Positions 58,171-64,000 of a stretch of DNA of 64,000 nucleotides are shown here, in pieces. The first letter of the stretch is position 1, and each line of letters opens with the position of its first letter. The DNA lies in assembly GCA_963995505.1 (NCBI GenBank), contig OZ023192.1, positions 588,001-652,000 on the forward strand, written 5' to 3'. The notes below the pieces were generated by a model. It saw nothing but the letters and a program-made list of their open reading frames with translations, did not search any database and was not told the origin of the DNA. A program made the position numbers and the translations under genes. Origin of the DNA: Hypericum androsaemum (Eukaryota > Streptophyta > Magnoliopsida > Malpighiales > Hypericaceae).

Positions 58171-59890
58171 GTACCAACCAAAGAAACCTGTACATCTTTA
58201 TGCATCTCAAGTGTGCCAAGTTTCCTTGATTAATGTATACAATCCGTACATATACATATATATCCGTACATATATATATATATATATCTCACCACTATTA
58301 GCACGCATAGAAGTTGGTTTGAACGACAAAAAAATCCATATATTTGTAAATCAAGTGATGTCAATAATAATCTTTTAAGATGTAGCTCAATTGACATCGT
58401 TGAGACTTCAGATCTTTTCAAAACAGAGATGGAGATACATAGTCTAATTATAAACAAAAGTGATGTCATAATGTCTCAAAGTTCGAAATTCTCAAAAAAA
58501 AAATTCATTGTCAAGTTAAAAATAATTATATTTACTTGTGTGTGTGTATATATATGTACAAATATATGTGACTAAAGTAGTTTTTGGTTAGTAAAAATAT
58601 TCCCCACGTTCCCGGTAATAGTGATATAAAGAAGGAAGATGATAGATCGAATGTTGTAAACTATAAGTAATGGACGAAGAATTTGATGTCATAATTAATA
58701 ATCGATCCTGGTCAAGCCGTGACATAATATTTTATTGGTGATTATGGGAAAAACTCTCAGCTCATTTTACATTTTTGAGGTATTATTGATAATAGTTAAT
58801 GGCAGTACAGGACACTACAATAGTCAACAAATTGGAAATATGTACATACACATCCTGACAGCAAAAGTCCTTGAAAATGTTACAAATATAAAATACATTA
58901 TATGATGCAATAGTACTTGATTTTTGGTAAATATACTGTTTACCTGACATGAATTATGAAAAAATTAAAACTATGGAAATTTGAAGAAAATTTAATAGGT
59001 GACAATCAGTCAAATGTCTTGATTGATTCGAAAGTAGATTAATCACTGATTTAGTATTTGAATATCATATAGTTTTGATAGATAAAAATGTATATGATGG
59101 CTAGCACTTTATCGTATGTTATTATAACAATTCGATGTTAATTGAGGTTCACATTCCACGGGATATATCCTGCATTAACTATTGAAGATATTTAGGAAAG
59201 TTTGGAGTCCAAAAGTTTATGAATCATAAATTTGGACTACTATAGTGGATAGATCGTGGTATTGAATAGTTTACTTTATGAGAATTTACCATATAAAATA
59301 ACAAATGTAGTATAATTCACTTACGTTGCATTGCGTTGAAATTATCATGTCGTTAGTTGCAAGTTTTTTTTTGAAAGATAAATATATTAATATCGCAACG
59401 AAATATATATCTTACTTAGTGTCGTATTTCTCCTGTCATAGAACAAAATGGAGTTGTAATCGCCAGCATCGACAAAACCATACCACACCAAAACTCGTAA
59501 AAAAAAAGGTATCGTAGAAAAAGAAAATATCGATATAAAAATCTATCTTAACATTAAAACAGTCAAAACTCAATACAACACCGTCAATCTAGAAGATAAA
59601 AGGAACCGAGACTAAAAGAAGGCAAAACAAAAGCAAAACGGCCAAAAGAGACCTAGGAGCAAGACACTACCCAGAAAACCAAGAAAAAAGTACAAGAGAG
59701 TTACCCCGCCCCAGTAGCAACAACACCAAAAGAACCTAGAAACATGTAGCAATTTTGTTTTTAAGTGTAAAAATTTGTGTACTCGTTATTTTAAGATTTT
59801 AAATATGATATAAAGATTCTAAAATATTATAATATCGTGATGTGAATTGGTGCAATATGTTGTAACATCAACATGCTCCTTAAGATGATG
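58171..59890. other. AT-rich spacer with a possible LINE tail
   Basis: TA/GT microsatellites lie at 58250-58290 and 58535-58555. At 59360-59400 a t-run followed by gaaagataaatatattaata, read on the minus strand, resembles the end of a LINE with its A-tail. The A-rich stretch to about 59740 would be its body. No target duplication was found. Confidence 0.4.
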
Positions 59891-59895
59891 CCTAT

Positions 59896-61815
59896 TGTTA
59901 GAATTCAGCAACTAGGGAACAAAATGCGCAAAGAACACAGACGCAAAAGTTTGCGTGGTTCGGCCTAATGCCTACATCCACGGAGAGAGATGAGAATTTT
60001 TATTGATGAGTTTTCGAGCCACAAAGCCATACAAAAAATCTAGGGTAACATGTCTTTATATAGAGACAAACCCTTGGTGTACAAGTAACCTATCTAGGTC
60101 GGATTGGAGTCCAAAACCTAGTCAGAATAGGAATAGGAAATAAGTCTTTCCTATTTCTCGTCATCCCAACAGTGGAAGAACTATGAAGCTCCACCCGAAC
60201 TTCAACAAACTCCACCTTGACAAAACACCGCCCCATGAAGAACCATGAGATCTTGCAAAACCAATCCGACTCCACCGACTCCATCTCGGACTATAAATAA
60301 CTGCATCAATAAGACCATCTCAACTTTCTCTTCACCTTTTGTTCAATCACTTGGAGCCAGCCCCCAAACTCGAGCTTCTGAGCTTGCTTGGCCTATTCCC
60401 TCCAACCTCCATTGAACCCCAACTAGCGAGTCTACTTTCTGAAGCAACCTTGTGACTAATAGACGTACCCTCTATTTTTCGATCAGCCCTATGCTCCGCA
60501 ACCTCGAACCGCTCTTCCGTTAGACCTTTTTACCTCAAACCAATGCTACTCGCCATAGCATACAAAGGGTAACCTTTTGTTCTACTAAGTAGAACCCTCG
60601 ACATGCCTCGAACTCTACTGTTCGGCCTTGAGTGAGATACCCGATTCGCCCGTGGTGTCACCAATAGCTTCGCATGCCCAATGCAAAACCTATCCAACAC
60701 TTTTGATGTGCACGTCCCTTTAGACAACCATAGCGGGGCCCAGCTAACAAAGCTTCTCCGAGACAACCATGGCACTTTACCAACCATGCCTCCACGAAAC
60801 AACCTTAGCTTGCTATCCATGTCTCTGCGAATTCTAACTACACTCAAACTATTCATGTCAAGCATTTGCTCTCTCATACAAACCAACCTCATATGACCTG
60901 AGCTTTTGCCAACTCTTTCAGACCCATTGATGCGACTCCACCTACAATAATGTGCCTCACTAACATGTAGGTATTTCCTTTCACCCTTCATCTCTACCAT
61001 CGCATCCTTCTCTACCTTCATTAGCATACCTTTATAACTATCACTGTTATAATCTAAGGTCCCTAATAAAAAGAGATTACCAGGATGCATTGGACTTGAT
61101 AAGACAGAAAGCCAGTCACCATTCGACCCGTCTAAATATGTGGCCATGGTTGTGGATGCCGATCCGTCCTTGTTGTCTTGATCCCCAGTTCGTCCTGGAT
61201 AGTCTCCTTCATGCGCCCTTCTCAGCACTTGAAGCCACTTCCATTGAACTTCTTTGACTCCGACCTAGATCCTCTTCTACAACCTAGCTGGTGGCTCCTC
61301 ATCATCCGCCAAGCACAAGTGAATCTTCGCTACAGCCTTGGCATCTAACTCTTCTCACTCTTGCTTTTTCATCTTCTCGGACTTCTTCTTCGAGAGCGCG
61401 ATAACCATCCCTTGCTGCACGAGGAGATCCTTGACACGCTTTTGCCATAGCCCAAAATTCAATGAACTATCGAATTTCACAAGAGCAAACTTCACGCCGT
61501 GATCCGATATCCTCCAACCTTAGCTCTTGATACCACTTGTTAGGAATTCAGCAACTAGGGAACAAAACACGCAAAGAACACGGACGCAAGAGTTTACGTG
61601 GTTCGGCCTAATGCCTACATCCACGTAGAGAAAGGAGAACTTTTATTGATGAGTTTCCGAGCCACAAAGCCATACAAAAAACCTAGGGTAACATGTCTTT
61701 ATATAGAGACAAACCCTTGGTGTACAAGTAACCTATATAGGTCGGATTAGGAGTCCAAAACCTAGTCAGAATAGGAATAGGAAATAAGTGTTTCCTATTT
61801 CTCGCCATCCCAACA
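59896..61815 (-). mobile_element. Ty1/copia retrotransposon deletion derivative, 1.92 kb
   Basis: Two direct LTRs (59896-60171, 276 bp; 61538-61815, 278 bp) with TG...CA ends (TGTTGGGATG / CTAACA on the minus strand). They are flanked by the perfect 5-bp duplication cctat (59891-59895, 61816-61820). On the minus strand the 5' LTR is followed, two bases later, by TGGTATCAAGAGC (61535-61523), a primer-binding site close to the initiator tRNA-Met complement. The LTRs differ at roughly fifteen positions, about 5%. The internal part is only 1366 bp: a gag piece (KFDSSLNFGLWQKRVKDLLV, about 61480-61410), interrupted by an in-frame TGA after KKKSEKMKKQE, and a piece resembling the pre-integrase region. 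Protease, integrase core, reverse transcriptase and RNase H are missing, so it could move only with help from a complete relative. Confidence 0.9.
60530..61228 (-). pseudogene. Remnant of copia gag-pol (pre-integrase region)
   Basis: An open frame of 232 codons inside the copia derivative. NLFLLGTLDYNSDSYKGMLM followed by KVEKDAMVEMKGERKYLHVS resembles the segment just before the integrase zinc finger in Ty1/copia polyproteins (pattern NLISLGTLD...G...KV..GA.V.MKG). The N-terminal part and everything after about residue 115 do not resemble the expected polyprotein. The frame probably crosses a deletion junction. Not a functional protein. Confidence 0.6.
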
Positions 61816-61820
61816 CCTAT

Positions 61821-63380
61821 TGTGAATAAATTTGCATGAGTCTTGTAAATAATAATGGGTAACGAGATCAATTTACACTAATAATTAAACTCACCAGTAA
61901 CTAACATGGTGGTGAATTTTCCTTTTACGAAGTCCATCTAACTTGTAATTAAACTGATAGGGATCCTCAGGACTTGGATGGGTTTAGAAGCATATAAATC
62001 CGGATATAATAAGTAGTCTTGTTTTGAGCGATAAAGACAGATTTGTATATTTTTTGAGAATCAAGGACAGATTTGTCTGATGAGTTCAAGAAAGGACTTG
62101 GCCGATGCTTAATTATTTTATAATTACGACTCCTCCTTTTTGCTTGGTGAGGATTAGAATTAAAGATCATATACAAAAGAGGGTCACATAATTTAACGTC
62201 CTTTGCCTTTTTGTTTGCATCTAAAAGTGAGATTTCTTTTGTGAATAAAAAATGTACGTATGGTTTATTTATGGGGTTGGGTTGGGACTTGCTCAAAGAT
62301 ATGCTCGAAAGGCGATAAAAGCGTCCAGCAAACAAAAATTCACATTTTGATTAGAAATATTTTTCATAATTAAAATTTGAGTTTTTTTAAGGTTAACACG
62401 TTAGTTTTAGTGGGCTGTTGTACTCTGTTGATAAATGACTCAAAATTATAGATTCGATATGAGTAAATTCGTATTATAGTCAGTCGTCTCCTACGACTAT
62501 CGTCTCATGTTACGTTTCACGACTATTGTCTCTTGGTATGTTTTGAGATTACAGTATTTTGTGGTAAATTGTTTTACTTTTTTTTATTAGGTTAGTAAAT
62601 TAATTATATTTTTGATTGTCTATGATTAAGTATTCTCCTATTTAATCTAGCTAGCCCTATCTCTTCCTGAATAATTATAGATGGGATTTGAGGAGAGACA
62701 TGGTGGGGTTCATCGACATCTGAATGGTCTTTTCTTTCTTTTTGGAAGGGATTTAAGCTTTCAATGGGCCAATGATCATCCATAGAATCACCGACCCTCT
62801 TAAGTTTCTCTGATTATACATCCGAAGGGTCTTTTCTTTCTTTTATTTTTAAAAAAGTTTCTGAAAACTTTGTTTTTTCTTGTTTAATTCTAAAAAATGT
62901 TCAAAGCCGAATTATAACAATGAACATATCAACATATTTTACCATACCAGAATTTTGAAGAGATCGATAGCTACGAGATCACAAAATTTTATTCTGACAT
63001 AAATATTATAATAAAATTTACGATTTCAAAAAAATATATCAAGTAATCATATGCCCATTGTTATTATTCAGATTATAACGTTTTACAAATCTACAAAATT
63101 TATCATTCGGATCTCTCCTCTTGATCAAGCAAAACAATTTTTTTCACTTTACTAGTACATATATCTATGTAGGGATTAATAAAATTTACACTTATCATGA
63201 AAAAATAGCAAAAAAATTGTATTTATGGTTACATATTCTCTAGAAAGTCCTCTCAAGTACGAAAATATACCCCAGACGATCTGCAATTATAATTTATTTG
63301 CAATAATGCCCAATATTTCTTTTTTGCATATAAATGAGTAAAATGTTCTGAGTGATGAGCTCACGTCCGAGGCATTACAA
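61821..63380. other. AT-rich spacer
   Basis: I see no gene. A 122-codon open stretch at 61967-62335 (-) is Lys/Ser/Asn-rich, without recognisable domains, and I do not call it a gene. Confidence 0.4.
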
Positions 63381-63383
63381 TTG

Positions 63384-63690
63384 GCAATTTTTATGGTCAT
63401 ATCTTGGGAGGAAGATACCTCTGCGATTCTCCACGCACTCAAGTCCGTTGCTCGAGGGCCTGTTCGGTTCCTTACTTTTGACCCTCACTTTGGTGTGATT
63501 AGGGAGATTTGTACTTTTGCTGGAGTTGTTGGAGATTATGCTAGATAGCTCTTATCTTTATTTTCGCTTAGTTAGATGTCTATCTAGTACCTTGGTGTCC
63601 GAGATTGGTACATTTCGTACATTCCGATGTAATTACCCTTGTAATTATCTTTTGGTGGATTCAATATATTTTACTTATAAAAAAATTAAT
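63384..63690 (+). mobile_element. Possible LINE 3' end
   Basis: A short open stretch (VISWEEDTSAILHALKSVAR, then a stop after about 50 codons) followed by ttggtggattcaatatattt and tacttataaaaaaatt resembles the end of an RNase H-bearing LINE ORF2 with its 3' UTR and A-tail. No flanking duplication was found, so this is tentative. Confidence 0.35.
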
Positions 63691-64000
63691 AAAGTGACTA
63701 GTTTTTTACACTGTACGGCGCACGCGTATTAAAAGGATATCTCCATAAATATTTAGGTCACCAACATCGTGGTCCAAGAATATTCGGTACTTTAAAAAAT
63801 CCACACATGTACAGCCTAATAAATTCTCCACGTATAGTTGGCAACAAAAAGAATAATTAGATGGTATCGAGGATGCTGGCCTGGCTGGATTTAGAAAAAT
63901 ACCAGGCTCGATTCATGTGGTTGGAGGGGTACTACATCTAATTATTGGAGCGAAAAATTAATTCGCGAATATGCTGAACCATTTTGGTAAAAAGATTGTA

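Noticed and set aside
61967..62335. 122-codon minus-strand frame
   Set aside because: Low-complexity Ser/Lys/Asn composition expected from AT-rich DNA; no motif.

Overview
The window is nuclear DNA of a flowering plant, most likely a eudicot. The evidence is spliced genes with GT-AG introns, plant-only families (WRKY, NAC, plant bHLH, patellin), AT-rich spacers, and dense plant transposable elements. I could not identify the species. Six protein-coding genes are supported, each rebuilt from the sequence.

Left part (1-22 kb): a patellin (SEC14/GOLD lipid-transfer) gene on the minus strand at 3.5-5.4 kb; a 13-exon minus-strand gene at 10.2-13.5 kb for an organelle-targeted primase/TOPRIM protein, related to Twinkle but without the helicase half; a plus-strand bHLH gene of the atypical bHLH52/53 type at 16.9-17.9 kb; and an 8-exon minus-strand gene for the alpha-N-terminal protein methyltransferase NTM1 at 18.7-21.8 kb. 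Between them lie small LINE scars and a hAT-like MITE.

Middle part (22-34 kb): almost entirely mobile DNA. It holds several elements with long terminal inverted repeats and 8-10 bp target duplications whose GC-rich interiors look like gene fragments (Pack-MULE candidates, one nested in another), a LINE remnant, a MITE with an expanded minisatellite, and a 773-bp solo LTR.

Right part (34-64 kb): an intronless, divergent NAC gene (34.8 kb); a second solo LTR; another long-TIR element; a complete but decayed 6.36-kb LINE with a 16-bp target duplication (41.9-48.3 kb); a three-exon WRKY14/35-type group IIe gene (51.0-54.3 kb); three short copies of the minisatellite MITE family; a 222-bp tandem repeat; and a 1.92-kb deletion derivative of a Ty1/copia element with matching 5-bp target duplications.

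The genes are an ordinary mixed set with no operon-like logic. The most unusual material is the record of retroposition and MULE-like insertion: repeated target duplications around only 8-16 bp of LINE tail, a MITE sitting in the poly-A of such a scar, and a four-copy MITE family carrying tandem arrays. All exon boundaries are my own readings and need transcript support.
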